A DNA stretch of 41,246 bases from Acidobacteriota bacterium (GTDB taxonomy: Bacteria > Acidobacteriota > Thermoanaerobaculia > Multivoradales > Multivoraceae): positions 1-41,246 of the forward strand of contig JAPOXA010000205.1 in assembly GCA_026707325.1 (NCBI GenBank). Reading direction: 5' to 3'. The notes under the pieces were generated by a model, which was given only the letters and a program-made list of their open reading frames with translations, was not told the DNA's origin and did no database searches. A program made the translations under genes and the position numbers. Positions 33,595-41,246 of this stretch are shown piece after piece. Positions within the stretch are counted from its first letter, which is position 1. The number at the start of each line of letters is the position of its first letter.

Positions 33595-36169
33595 ATGCAC
33601 CCAGCCCTGGCTCCCGCCAACCGCGGGACCCTGCCACCAGACTCGCTTCGCTCCAGATCCAGGACCGTCACGCCCCGGCCAGTCCGGACGGCGCTTCTCG
33701 CTGTCGCGCTCGGCGCCCTGGTTCTTCTCCCCGCCGCGACCGCCCAGGACACCGGCTCGATCGCCGGTGAGTTGCATGCCCACGGCGACGAGAGGATCAC
33801 CCTGGCTACCGCCAGACTCCCGGAACTCGCGCTGAGCACCGCGCTGGCCGAGGACGGGACCTTCGCCTTCGCCGCCGTACCGCCAGGAAGCTATCTGCTG
33901 GTGGTCGAGATCCCTTCCGTCGGCCTGACCAGCGAGCCGGTCACCGTCACGGCCGGTGAGGAGACCGCCGTCGAACTCGAGATCGACCACGTCGCCCACT
34001 CCGACGAGATCGTGGTCACCGCGACCGGCGATCTCCGCAGCGAGTCCGAGTTGTCGAACGCCGTCTCGGTCCTCAGCGGCGCAGACCTGCAACTACGAAT
34101 GGGAGCGACCCTGGGGGAAACCCTCGCCTCCGAACCGGGCGTGTCTTCGACGGCGTTCGTTCCCGGTGCCGGGCGACCGATCATCCGCGGGCTGTCCGGC
34201 GCTCGCGTCCGCGTTCTTGCCGGTGGGCTCGGGACGGGAGACGCCTCCGCGGTGAGCGCCGATCACGCGGTGACCTCCGAACCGGCCCATGCGGAACAGA
34301 TCGAGGTGCTCCGGGGTCCGGCCACGCTTCGCTACGGCTCCGGCGCGATCGGCGGCGCCGTGAACGTGATCGACGGACGCATTCCGAGCAGCCGCGCCCC
34401 CACGACCCTGAGCGGCACGATCGATCTGGTTGGGGGTTCGGTCGCCGACGAACGGATGGGCTCGCTCCAGCTCGACGGCGGCAGCGGCGAATGGGCCTGG
34501 ACCATCGGCGCGGTCAGCAGGGAGACGGACCCCTACGAGATCCCCGGACACTCGCGCCTAGACGATGCCCACGACGAGGACGACGACCACCACGACGAGG
34601 ACGATCACGACGAAGACCACGACGACGAGGACGATCACGACGACGAAGATCACCACGACGAGGACGACGACCACGAGGAAACCGAGGAGCACCTCGAGAA
34701 TCCGTTCGGCGTCGTCCCGAACACGGACCTGCGCACCGAGAGCGGCCGCTTCGGCGTGACCCGCTTCTTCGGCGACCGCGGTTCCCTCGGCGTGTCAGTC
34801 AGCGGCTTCAACACGGACTATGGCATCCCGCCCGGCGCCCACCAGCACGAAGGGCATGAGCACGACGACGAGGACGACCACCACGACGAGGATGATCACG
34901 ACGACGAGGACGACCACGACGACGAGGACGACCACGACGACGAGGACGACCATGACGACGAGGACGACCATGACGACGAGGACGACCATGACGACGAGGA
35001 GCACCCGGTTCGCGTCGACATGAAGCAGCAGCGGGTCGATCTGCGGAGCGACGTCTTCCTGCGTTCCGGCGCCTTCGAGAAGCTTGAGGTTCGGATGGCC
35101 GGAACGGACTACGAGCACGTGGAGTTCGAGGGCGACGAGCCCGGCACGCTGTTCACGAACGACTACTTCGAGACCCGGGTCGAGATGTTCCAGCGCGTGC
35201 GCGGCGCCAGTCGGGGCAGCGTCGGTCTTCAGTACTCGGACCGCGATCTCGCCGCCGTTGGGGCCGAGGCCTACGTGCCGCCGACCGCGTCGAACAACTG
35301 GGCGGTCTTCACGTCCCAAGAGATCGAGAAGGGCTCGGTTCGCTGGCAGTTCGGCGGCCGCTTCGAGCAGGCCGAGCACGACCCCCATGGCGGCGCGACC
35401 TGGTCTGGCGATGGAGTGTCCGCCTCAGCCGGACTGGTCTGGAAGGCCAACGACACGTGGACCCTCGGCCTCTCCGCCTCGCGCTCCGTCCGACTGCCCG
35501 CCGGCGAGGAACTGTTCGCCGACGGCGTCCATGTCGTCGACGCTGACCTACGAGATCGGCGACCCGAACCTGGAGGCCGAAGTCGGCAACGGTCTGGACC
35601 TGTCCCTGCGCAAGAACGAAGGCCGCCTCCAGGGCGAGCTGACGCTGTTCCGGCAGGACTTCCAGGACTTCATCTACCAAGCGTTCACCGGCACCCAGAT
35701 CGAGAACGTCGCGGTCATCCGCTACAGCCAGGCCGACGCCATGATGTCCGGCGCCGAGTTCCGGGCCCGGATCGAGATCTCGGAGTGGGACGAGAACCAC
35801 GTCCACCTGGAGATCCTCGGCGATACGGTCGACGCCGAACTCGACGCCGGCGGCAACCTGCCGCGGATTCCACCCATGAGTCTCGGCGCCGGGATGCACT
35901 ACCACGGCCACGCCTGGCGCGGCGCCGTCGAATGGCGCTGGGTCGACGACCAGCACGATATCGCGGAGCAGGAGTCCGAGACCGACGGCTACACGATGCT
36001 CAACGCCCACGTCGGACGGCGGTTCGTGATGAGGAACCAGATCCTCGACGTGCTGCTGCGTGGCCGCAACCTGACCGACGAGGAAGCACGCGTGCATACG
36101 TCGTTCCTGAAGACGTTCGCGCCCCTGCCCGGGAGAGACATCACGCTGTCGGCGCGATTCTGGTTCTGA
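33595..36169 (+). pseudogene. znuD-like: ZnuD-like TonB-dependent receptor 3, broken by a one-base frameshift
   Basis: GGAGGAG lies 8 bases before the ATG at 33595. The first frame codes for about 648 residues of a full ZnuD-like protein: signal peptide (about 1-50), regulatory-like domain, plug with S-A-D-H-A (D223-H224) and barrel with two His/Asp/Glu loops (about 321-367 and 415-469). At about 35536-35540 the paralog pattern H-V-x-T-L-x-Y-E-[VI]-G-D-P needs one base less than is present (GTCGTCGACG; the G near 35539 looks extra). The rest of the barrel continues in the next frame to R-F-W-F and a stop at 36169. Without the shift the protein would be about 857 residues. The downstream part shows no other damage, so a recent mutation or a sequencing error is likely. 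Confidence 0.85.
34857..35002 (+). repeat. 18-base tandem repeat (H-D-D-E-D-D) in receptor 3
   Basis: About seven near-identical 18-base units (CAC/CAT GAC GAC GAG GAC GAC) in a row, coding for H-D-D-E-D-D. The last units differ only in CAC to CAT. The regularity is greater than in receptors 1 and 2, which points to recent expansion by slippage or recombination. It is a coding repeat in frame, not a CRISPR array, since there are no spacers. Confidence 0.85.
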
Positions 36170-36173
36170 CCGG

Positions 36174-36179
36174 TATACT
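36174..36179 (+). promoter_or_regulatory. possible -10 element TATACT before tRNA-Glu
   Basis: TATACT followed by CCGCGGC, 5 bases after the receptor 3 stop and 47 bases before the tRNA. It is the best sigma-70 -10 match among the TAnACT boxes of the window. The distance would need a 5' leader on the tRNA precursor. No -35 is evident. Confidence 0.35.
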
Positions 36180-36225
36180 CCGCGGCTCGACAGCGGTCGG
36201 CACCGCAGCCACGGCCCGAATCCGC

Positions 36226-36302
36226 GTCCCCATCGTCTAGCCAGGTCAGGACTCCAGCCTTTCAAGCTGGCAACACGGGTTCGAATCCCGTTGGGGACAC
36301 CA
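36226..36302 (+). tRNA. tRNA-Glu (anticodon TTC), CCA encoded
   Basis: All arms can be drawn: acceptor GTCCCCA (36226-36232) with TGGGGAC (36292-36298); anticodon stem CCAGC (36254-36258) with GCTGG (36266-36270) and loop CTTTCAA, giving anticodon TTC at 36261-36263; T-arm ACGGG-TTCGAAT-CCCGT (36275-36291); discriminator A at 36299 and CCA at 36300-36302. The D-arm region has the T-C-T-A-G-x-C-x-A-G-G-T-C-A-G-G-A form typical of bacterial tRNA-Glu. Confidence 0.95.
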
Positions 36303-36456
36303 TCGCGCCGTACGGCGCGATGCCAGTCCCCAACGGGATCTCGGCGGCGCGGACGCGTGCGAACGAATCCCGTTCAGCGCGAAGCGTCATCGCGCCAAAG
36401 GCGCAAGGTCGGCCCCGGCAGGATCTCGATCAGCGCTAAGCTGCGCGTTTGATCGA
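36282..36456. repeat. tRNA 3'-end fragments and palindromes after tRNA-Glu (space 36303-36479)
   Basis: No gene is seen in 36303-36479. The last 14 bases of the tRNA acceptor/T-arm side, ATCCCGTTGGGGAC (36285-36298), recur inverted as GTCCCCAACGGGAT at 36326-36339. An 11-base direct copy of T-arm sequence, CGAATCCCGTT (36282-36292), recurs at 36364-36374. Between the inverted copies lies a perfect palindrome at 36301-36322 (10-base arms, centre TA). CATCGCGCC recurs at 36388-36396, followed by a GCGCC-AAA-GGCGC hairpin. TCGATCA (36426-36432) pairs with TGATCGA (36450-36456) before the next gene. This could be a tRNA-linked recombination scar or an RNA structure at the tRNA 3' end. Confidence 0.75.
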
Positions 36457-36479
36457 TCCTCTAAGTGAAGGAGTTGCCG

Positions 36480-37766
36480 ATGCGCGCCAAGAATGCCCGT
36501 GACGGCGCCTGCCTGCGGTGGCTGGCGACGTTCATCCTCGTCTTCCTGCTCGCGGTCACGACGGCCGGCGCCCAGGTGCCCGCCGGGGTGCCGGAGGACG
36601 TGGGGTTGTCCGCGGAACGTCTCGAGCGAATCGGCGAGATGATCCAACGCGCCATCGACGCGAAGCAGATCTCAGGCGCCGTCACCGTCGTCGCGCGGCG
36701 CGGCCGCGTCGCCCACTTCGAGGCGCGAGGCCTCATGAACATCGAGGCGAACGCTCCGATGCGCAAGGACGCCATCTTCCCGATCGCCTCGATGACGAAG
36801 CCGGTAACCGCCGTCGCCATCCTGATCCTCGTCGAAGAGGGGAAGGTCCGTCTGTCGGATCCGGTGTCCCGCTTCATTCCGGAGTTCAAGGACACGAAGG
36901 TCGCGATGCCGCGATCGGATGCCGCAGGCGAGGAAGGCGACATCTACACGGTGCCGGCGAAGCGCGAGGTCACGGTGCACGATCTGATCACCCACACGTC
37001 GGGTCTGGGCAGCCGTGGCGCGGCACGCGAGGCGACGGCGCGCATCGCCCCTCGCGATCCGACCGGCACGGTCGCGGACTGGGCGGCTGCGCTCGGAGCG
37101 GCCCCCCTCGGCTTCCATCCGGGCACCCGCTGGGCGTACAGCGCGCTGGCGGGGATCGACACGCTGGGGCGCATCGTCGAGGTCGCCTCGGGTCTGACGT
37201 TCGACGAGTTCCTGCGGCTGCGGGTCTTCGAGCCCCTGGGAATGAAGGACACCGCCTTCGACGTGGCGGAGGACAAGAAGCAGCGCGTCGTGACGCTGTA
37301 CATTCGCACCCCCGACGGCCTCGAACTCCGCCAGAAGCTGCCGGAGTGGCTGGCCACGACGACGTTGCACGGGGGTGCCGGCGGTCTCTGGTCGACGGCC
37401 GAAGACTACCTGCAGTTCGCCCAGATGCTGGTCAACGGCGGGGAACTGAACGGCACGCGCCTGCTGGGCTCGCGGACCGTGGAGTTGATGGCGTCGAATC
37501 ACGTCGGCGACCTGTACGAGAAGGCGGGGAGAGTCGGCGGCGGCCCCGGGAAGGGATTCGGACTGACCGTGGACGTCGTGCTCGACGGCGTCGCGGCCCG
37601 CGGTGACCACCGATCCACCGGCAGCTTCGGCTGGGGTGGCGCGTTCGGCACCCGCTACTGGGTCGATCCGCAGGAGGACCTGACCGCGGTTCTCATGGTG
37701 CAGACGCCGGGCGGTCCACTCCGGGTCGACTTCCAGAACGCCGTGATGCAGGCGATCGTCGACTGA
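36480..37766 (+). CDS. exported serine hydrolase, class C beta-lactamase-like, second copy
   Basis: A 428-residue protein. The ATG at 36480 (M-R-A-K-N-A) has AAGGAG 6 bases upstream, whereas the GTG at 36465 has none, so the later start is chosen. A signal peptide covers about residues 1-32 (ends T-T-A-G-A-Q). The active-site S-M-T-K motif lies at about 107-110, W-A-Y-S-A supplies the Tyr, and G-W-G-G-A-F-G-T-R-Y replaces the K-T-G motif. It is a paralog of the protein at 477-1778, sharing P-E-F-K, the L-x-x-H-T-x-G-L block, E-P-L-G-M-K-D-T-A-F and the A-I-V-D end. Probably a periplasmic esterase or peptidase of the EstB type, not a resistance enzyme. The start region overlaps an inverted-repeat segment after the tRNA. 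Confidence 0.9.
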   Translation: MRAKNARDGACLRWLATFILVFLLAVTTAGAQVPAGVPEDVGLSAERLERIGEMIQRAIDAKQISGAVTVVARRGRVAHFEARGLMNIEANAPMRKDAIFPIASMTKPVTAVAILILVEEGKVRLSDPVSRFIPEFKDTKVAMPRSDAAGEEGDIYTVPAKREVTVHDLITHTSGLGSRGAAREATARIAPRDPTGTVADWAAALGAAPLGFHPGTRWAYSALAGIDTLGRIVEVASGLTFDEFLRLRVFEPLGMKDTAFDVAEDKKQRVVTLYIRTPDGLELRQKLPEWLATTTLHGGAGGLWSTAEDYLQFAQMLVNGGELNGTRLLGSRTVELMASNHVGDLYEKAGRVGGGPGKGFGLTVDVVLDGVAARGDHRSTGSFGWGGAFGTRYWVDPQEDLTAVLMVQTPGGPLRVDFQNAVMQAIVD

Positions 37767-37828
37767 CCCGAGAGTCGCCGTGGATCGCGGCGATCGCGAC
37801 CGCCGTGTTCTCTCAGGCTCCGTCGAAC

Positions 37829-39730
37829 CTAGCCCGACAGAGTCTGCTCTGTCACTGCTCGCCAGCCGGCTTCGATGGCGGCGTCCATCAGAGGTGTTGC
37901 TTCGGCGTCTGAGTTGGCGATGGAGATGCGCCCGAACTGCGCTCGTCCTATCTCGTGCGGCGCCTGCCCCTGGGGCCAGTCGGGATCGTCGAGCGAGACG
38001 TAGAAGTAGGCGTATCCGTGGGGCCAACGGTTCACCGTGATTGCGCCGATGTCTCTCTCGTGATCGAAGCCGTGCTGAGCCAGGAGAGACTGGAGTTGGT
38101 CACGAATCTGTCTCTCGTAGGTTTCGAAGGAAGTCGTGTACACCTTCATGCGCCCCTTGCGAAACAGGTCGCGGAGGGACTCGTCGTCCTCAGGTGCCGG
38201 GGTCGGACTGGCCATCATCAGGACGACCATCGGGTCGTCCGGCCCGCGGGGTGGCTCGTAGCCGCCCGTCGTCGTGATCGGCGCGCAGCTCACCATGGTG
38301 AAGGGGTCGTGGGGGCAGGCCACGAGGTTCGCGTCGAGCTTCGAGAACGCGTGTCCGTCCTTCAGCAGGACGTTGGCGTAGACCAACGGCACCTTGGCTC
38401 CGTACCGGAGCGCTTCCTTCTGTCGGCTGGGCAGGTCCGGGCACAGGTGGGGGATCAGGCGGTTGTAGCAGGCGAGGATGCAGTGGTCACCGGTAATGCG
38501 GAGCGCTTCGCCGGCGCGCACGTAGTCGACCTCCACCTTCTCGTCGTCCTGGAGCCTTACCCCGACCACGGTGCTGCTCAGCCGTAGCCGCGTGTCGCTG
38601 TCGTCCCGGTCCAGAGCCTCGTAGACGAAGCGACTGGTCGCGATGTCCTCGAAGCCCGTCGCGTCGGGTGCGGCAGCCGGAATCAGCCGGTGCACGAGCA
38701 GTCTCGCGACCGATGCGTTGCCGTCCGGGAAGTACTGCGCCTGGAAGGCGACGCCGGCGACGACGACCTTGGCCAGGGAGTGCACCTTGCCGGCGAGCCA
38801 CCCCATGCCGGGCAGACCCGGCGCGGCCGCGGCCAGGGCCTCCATCACCGAGTGGTTCCAGCCGGTGAAGCCGTTCAGCACGCGGAGGAACGCGTCGAGG
38901 ACCTCGAGCGTCTCCTTCTGAAGTCCGACCCGGTCCAGAAGGAAGCGGCTGTAGCTGACCGTGTTGATGTACTCGTACTTCTCCCGCAGGGAGAGGTCGT
39001 CCAGAAAGTCCTTGCCGCCGCCGAACAGGCTGAGCAGCTTGTCCTGTTCCGTCGCAGCGATCGGCAGCGCCCGAACGAGGCTCGTGTAGTCGCCCGCGCC
39101 GTGCATGGCCAGCGCCCAGTTGCTGCCCACGATCTCGTGGCCGCCTTCGGCTGGAAGCGCCAACAGATTGTTGGCCCCGAGGTTCGCCATCGCGAAGTCC
39201 TTCGAAGTGTTGGCGGCCATGGCCTTCGTGTCGATGCCCAGATCCGCGAGCAGTCCCTTGACGATCAGGCTGTAGCTGTCAGGCGCCTCCAGGTTCTGAG
39301 CACCGCCCACGCCCAGCACCATGCGCCCGTCGTGGTGGAACTCGTTGCGCTTCGCGTGCCCACCAAAGTCGTCGTGGTTGTCGAGGAGCAGGATGCGGGC
39401 TTCGGGGCCCTTCTTCTTGCGGTAGAACCATGCGGCCGCCAGGCCGCTGATGCCGGCGCCGACTACGATCAGGTCGTAGTGCTCATCGAGCACCCTGTAC
39501 TCGGCCGGCCTGTTCCCGTCCCGGGCGAGGGCGTGGGCCACCTCGAAGGAACCGGGGTGGCTGCCCCGCATCCCGGTCAGTGCCGGCGGATAGTGGACCG
39601 AGGCTGCTCCTTCCGGGGCGGGCGCTTGCGAGCGGACCTGTGCGACAAGCTGGCTCGGCGCCACAAGGCTCGTGCCGGCGCCGATGGCGACACCGTTCAG
39701 GAAGTCACGCCGTGTGATGCGCAAGGACAT
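37829..39730 (-). CDS. Tat-exported FAD-dependent amine oxidase-like oxidoreductase (spermidine dehydrogenase-like)
   Basis: A 633-residue protein; the ATG at 39730 has GGAGGG upstream. The N-terminus I-T-R-R-D-F-L-N-G is a twin-arginine signal, expected for a cofactor protein folded before export. The FAD-binding V-G-A-G-I-S-G-L-A-A-A-W lies at about 90-101, followed by L-L-D-N-H-D-D-F-G-G-H-A and a later G-V-G-G-A-Q-N-L segment. C-terminal H-G-Y-A-Y fits a flavin-contacting loop. The Tat signal, length and layout recall spermidine dehydrogenase (SpdH) of Pseudomonas, but a polyamine substrate is not proven. Electrons could go to quinone. It is divergent from the small ORF and membrane protein at 39751-40652, with a palindrome between them. 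Confidence 0.85.
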   Translation of the reverse strand: MSLRITRRDFLNGVAIGAGTSLVAPSQLVAQVRSQAPAPEGAASVHYPPALTGMRGSHPGSFEVAHALARDGNRPAEYRVLDEHYDLIVVGAGISGLAAAWFYRKKKGPEARILLLDNHDDFGGHAKRNEFHHDGRMVLGVGGAQNLEAPDSYSLIVKGLLADLGIDTKAMAANTSKDFAMANLGANNLLALPAEGGHEIVGSNWALAMHGAGDYTSLVRALPIAATEQDKLLSLFGGGKDFLDDLSLREKYEYINTVSYSRFLLDRVGLQKETLEVLDAFLRVLNGFTGWNHSVMEALAAAAPGLPGMGWLAGKVHSLAKVVVAGVAFQAQYFPDGNASVARLLVHRLIPAAAPDATGFEDIATSRFVYEALDRDDSDTRLRLSSTVVGVRLQDDEKVEVDYVRAGEALRITGDHCILACYNRLIPHLCPDLPSRQKEALRYGAKVPLVYANVLLKDGHAFSKLDANLVACPHDPFTMVSCAPITTTGGYEPPRGPDDPMVVLMMASPTPAPEDDESLRDLFRKGRMKVYTTSFETYERQIRDQLQSLLAQHGFDHERDIGAITVNRWPHGYAYFYVSLDDPDWPQGQAPHEIGRAQFGRISIANSDAEATPLMDAAIEAGWRAVTEQTLSG

Positions 39731-39749
39731 CGCGCCCTCCAGGGTTGGA

Positions 39750-39765
39750 CATGTCAGGTGACATG
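39750..39765. promoter_or_regulatory. operator-like palindrome between divergent genes
   Basis: CATGTCAGGTGACATG is a perfect 16-base palindrome with 7-base arms and a GG centre. It lies 20 bases before the FAD oxidoreductase start (minus strand) and overlaps the possible start of a short plus-strand ORF. A third half-site-like TGTCAC is at 39776-39781. Such dyads are bound by dimeric repressors of the TetR, GntR or MarR type; no regulator gene is in the window next to it. Confidence 0.5.
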
Positions 39766-39921
39766 CTAGCCCTGATGTCACTGCTGGAAGGAACCACCTT
39801 GTTCGTCGGCAGCGGTTGCCGCTGGGCGGACGACGCCGACGCCGTCCACGATGCCGTGCTGGCGCTCCTGGCTTCCCGGTACGGCGAGAAGGACGGATCG
39901 AAGCCGACGGAGGAACGATGA
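39751..39921 (+). CDS. possible 56-residue ORF coupled to the downstream membrane protein
   Basis: An open frame from ATG 39751 (or ATG 39763) codes for M-S-G-D-M-L-A-L-M to K-P-T-E-E-R and stops at TGA, overlapping the next ATG by 4 bases (ATGA, 39918-39921). The residues (L-F-V-G-S-G-C-R-W-A-D-D-A-D, V-L-A-L-L-A-S-R-Y) look protein-like, and the overlap with a GGAGGA site inside it suggests coupling. No ribosome site precedes it and its start overlaps the palindrome, so it may be only a leader or the remains of a longer gene. I do not recognise a family. Confidence 0.35.
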   Translation: MSGDMLALMSLLEGTTLFVGSGCRWADDADAVHDAVLALLASRYGEKDGSKPTEER

Positions 39922-40652
39922 ACGAGACACTGAAAGCCCACCCGCCGGCCGATCTCGACTGCCAGGTCAACCGGGCAGCCTTCTATTCGGCGGCGGTCCT
40001 GCTGGTGGCGACCGTGCCGTCCCTGCTCCTCCCCCTCGATGCGCCGCAAGGGCCGGTTGCGGATCGATTGATCTGGTTCAGTTCGAACCTCGGAGCCTTC
40101 GTCTTCGGATGGATCGTTCAGATGATCCTGATGTTGACGTTGACTGGTGTCTTCGCAGGCGCCGCATGGCAGCTACGACGCTCGCACCCGCTACGGGCTT
40201 TCATCGCGGGGACGGCGCTGTTCATCTCGCTCGTTGCCTTCATCATTCCCAAGTTCATCGCCATCTGGTCGATACCTCAGATGGTCTCGGAATCCGCAAT
40301 GGTCTCTTCCCACAGCGGCGTGTCCGAGCAGCTGTTCCAGCTCTTGAATCCCTCTCTTGCCTTCTCGCTCTTCACGTCCTTCGACTACCTGGGATTCTGG
40401 ATGTACGCCGTCTTTGGTCTCCTGGTCGCACGTCCGCTGTTTCGACTCACACTGAGCGCCAAAATCGCCGCCGTCGCGTTCGGCGTCTACGGCCTGCTGT
40501 ACCACCTCCTCTTCGTGGGTGTGCTGACGCGAAACGTCGCGCAGGCGGATATCGGCGCGTACTCCACGTCGATCGGGGCCCTGCTGCTCGTCGCGGTGAT
40601 CAGCCTGGCCATCCGCTTTCGGAAAGCCATGGTTGCCGAGGGCGGAAGGTGA
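39918..40652 (+). CDS. multi-pass membrane protein of unknown function
   Basis: A 244-residue protein; GGAGGA at 39909-39914 supports the ATG at 39918. It has seven or so hydrophobic helices (about 25-43, 62-84, 95-115, 140-165, 165-190, 195-215, 220-238) with short loops, and lacks a classic signal peptide. The pattern recalls DUF4386-like bacterial membrane proteins, but I cannot confirm the family. The stop (TGA) overlaps the GTG start of the next gene (GTGA), so the two are coupled. Divergent from the FAD oxidoreductase. Confidence 0.7.
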   Translation: MNETLKAHPPADLDCQVNRAAFYSAAVLLVATVPSLLLPLDAPQGPVADRLIWFSSNLGAFVFGWIVQMILMLTLTGVFAGAAWQLRRSHPLRAFIAGTALFISLVAFIIPKFIAIWSIPQMVSESAMVSSHSGVSEQLFQLLNPSLAFSLFTSFDYLGFWMYAVFGLLVARPLFRLTLSAKIAAVAFGVYGLLYHLLFVGVLTRNVAQADIGAYSTSIGALLLVAVISLAIRFRKAMVAEGGR

Positions 40653-41246
40653 TCGCGAACTCGGACGGTCGGCCTCGCGCCAGGGGCCGAACCCTGCTCG
40701 CGTTGGCCTGGGTGCTGATGCTCGGGTCCACCCTGGCGGCGCAGGAAGGCGAATGGCCGTACTTCGGCGGCGACCGCACCTTCAAGCGCTACTCGCCGCT
40801 CGACCAGATTGACGGCTCGAACGTCGGCGATCTAAGCATCGTGTGGCGACGGCCGGGTCTGGAACCGGAGCTCAAGGAGGAGTTCCCCGAGCTGCGTCCG
40901 GGCAACAACCTGCGATCGACGCCCATCATGGTCGACGGTCGCCTCTTCCTGACCAACCTCGTCGGCCTGCTGCGCGCCGTCGACCCGGCGAGCGGCGAGA
41001 CCCTGTGGTCTCAGGCGCCGTTCGAGCCGACGATCGAGGAAGCGCGCGGCTTGAGCCCACGGGGCGTCGACCTCTGGACCGGCGGCGAGAAAGAACGACT
41101 GTTCCTCGCACGCGGCAACTACCTGTACTCGGTCGACGCCTCGAGTGGCGAGCTCGACGCGGACTTCGGCGACCAGGGACGCGTCAGCCTCCGCCTCCCG
41201 GGACCGCTTGCCGGCGATTTCACCTGGACTGCCGGGCCGATCGTCG
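40649..41246 (+). CDS. PQQ-binding beta-propeller dehydrogenase, 3' truncated by the window edge
   Basis: Begins at GTG 40649, overlapping the membrane-protein stop. A signal peptide (about 1-31, G-S-T-L-A-A-Q) is followed by W-P-Y-F-G-G-D, Y-S-P-L-D-Q-I and N-V-G-D-L-S-I-V-W, the usual opening of PQQ-dependent alcohol/glucose dehydrogenases. Then come propeller blades with T-P-I-M-V-D-G-R-L-F and A-V-D-P-A-S-G-E-T-L-W. About 199 residues are visible; the active site is beyond the window. It should oxidise a sugar or alcohol in the periplasm and hand electrons to quinone or cytochrome c. It could work with the adjacent membrane protein (inference from coupling). Confidence 0.88.
   Translation, partial: MIANSDGRPRARGRTLLALAWVLMLGSTLAAQEGEWPYFGGDRTFKRYSPLDQIDGSNVGDLSIVWRRPGLEPELKEEFPELRPGNNLRSTPIMVDGRLFLTNLVGLLRAVDPASGETLWSQAPFEPTIEEARGLSPRGVDLWTGGEKERLFLARGNYLYSVDASSGELDADFGDQGRVSLRLPGPLAGDFTWTAGPIV

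Noticed and set aside
34857..35002. Regular 18-base repeats as a CRISPR array
   Set aside because: Units are directly adjacent, without spacers, and stay in frame inside a receptor gene.
34795..35388. Minus-strand Val-rich open frame opposite receptor 3
   Set aside because: Same cause: the reverse complement of the H-D-D-E-D-D repeat.
35530..35545. Programmed ribosomal frameshifting in receptor 3
   Set aside because: No slippery run and no evident stimulating element; paralogs do not need recoding, so a mutation or error is simpler.

Overview
The window is one high-GC bacterial segment with the dense, short-spaced gene layout of a free-living or symbiotic heterotroph. Three things suggest an Acidobacteriota-like lineage, though this is inference and no 16S gene is present. 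There are four copies of a secreted protein family marked by W-x-G-D-x-x-G-R-W-E-G-D-T-L and Y-A-C-H-E-G-N-Y motifs. A DUF6152 protein sits beside one of them. The TonB-dependent receptors carry an N-terminal carboxypeptidase-regulatory-like domain. Most proteins have export signals (Sec, Tat or lipoprotein-like), so the region is largely about the cell envelope and scavenging.

Layout. 1-4557 (+): a truncated DUF1295 methyltransferase/reductase-like membrane protein, a class-C-like serine hydrolase, an SSS sodium symporter and the first W-E-G-D-T family protein. 4603-8844 (-): a small charged protein, then an apparent operon of zinc metalloprotease, PhoD-like phosphatase and AbgT transporter. 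8846-10843 (+): a CocE-type hydrolase with a Gly/Ala insert. 10844-14432 (-): a sulfatase, a second W-E-G-D-T protein, a TonB-like energy transducer and a DUF6152 protein. 14537-19917 (+): a small defence island made of an operator palindrome, a TumE/TumA-type toxin-antitoxin pair and a long McrB plus McrC restriction system, closed by a cluster of short hairpins. 20043-27085: a VOC-VOC-W-E-G-D-T fusion, another family member, an SDR, a translationally coupled crotonase-like protein and exported HpcH/HpaI aldolase, and a sulfatase.

The most notable region is 27119-36169. It holds three tandem ZnuD-like TonB-dependent receptors, each with two long His/Asp/Glu-rich segments. The first two are each preceded by a 125-residue exported protein with an H-[DE]-H-S-C-V-A-C motif and by a homologous 215-246 nt intergenic leader with several matching hairpins, one showing compensatory base changes. 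The third receptor lacks the small gene and leader and carries a one-base frameshift near 35539. I read this as a zinc (or other divalent metal) acquisition locus with a possible cis-regulatory RNA and a possible periplasmic metal-binding partner.

After it come tRNA-Glu(TTC), with an inverted copy of its own 3' end just downstream, a second serine hydrolase, a Tat-exported FAD oxidoreductase, a divergent operator palindrome, a multi-pass membrane protein and the start of a PQQ-type beta-propeller dehydrogenase cut by the window edge.

Spaces between genes are mostly below 130 bases. The longer ones (27497-27711, 30771-31016, 36303-36479, 15292-15454) are described in the features.
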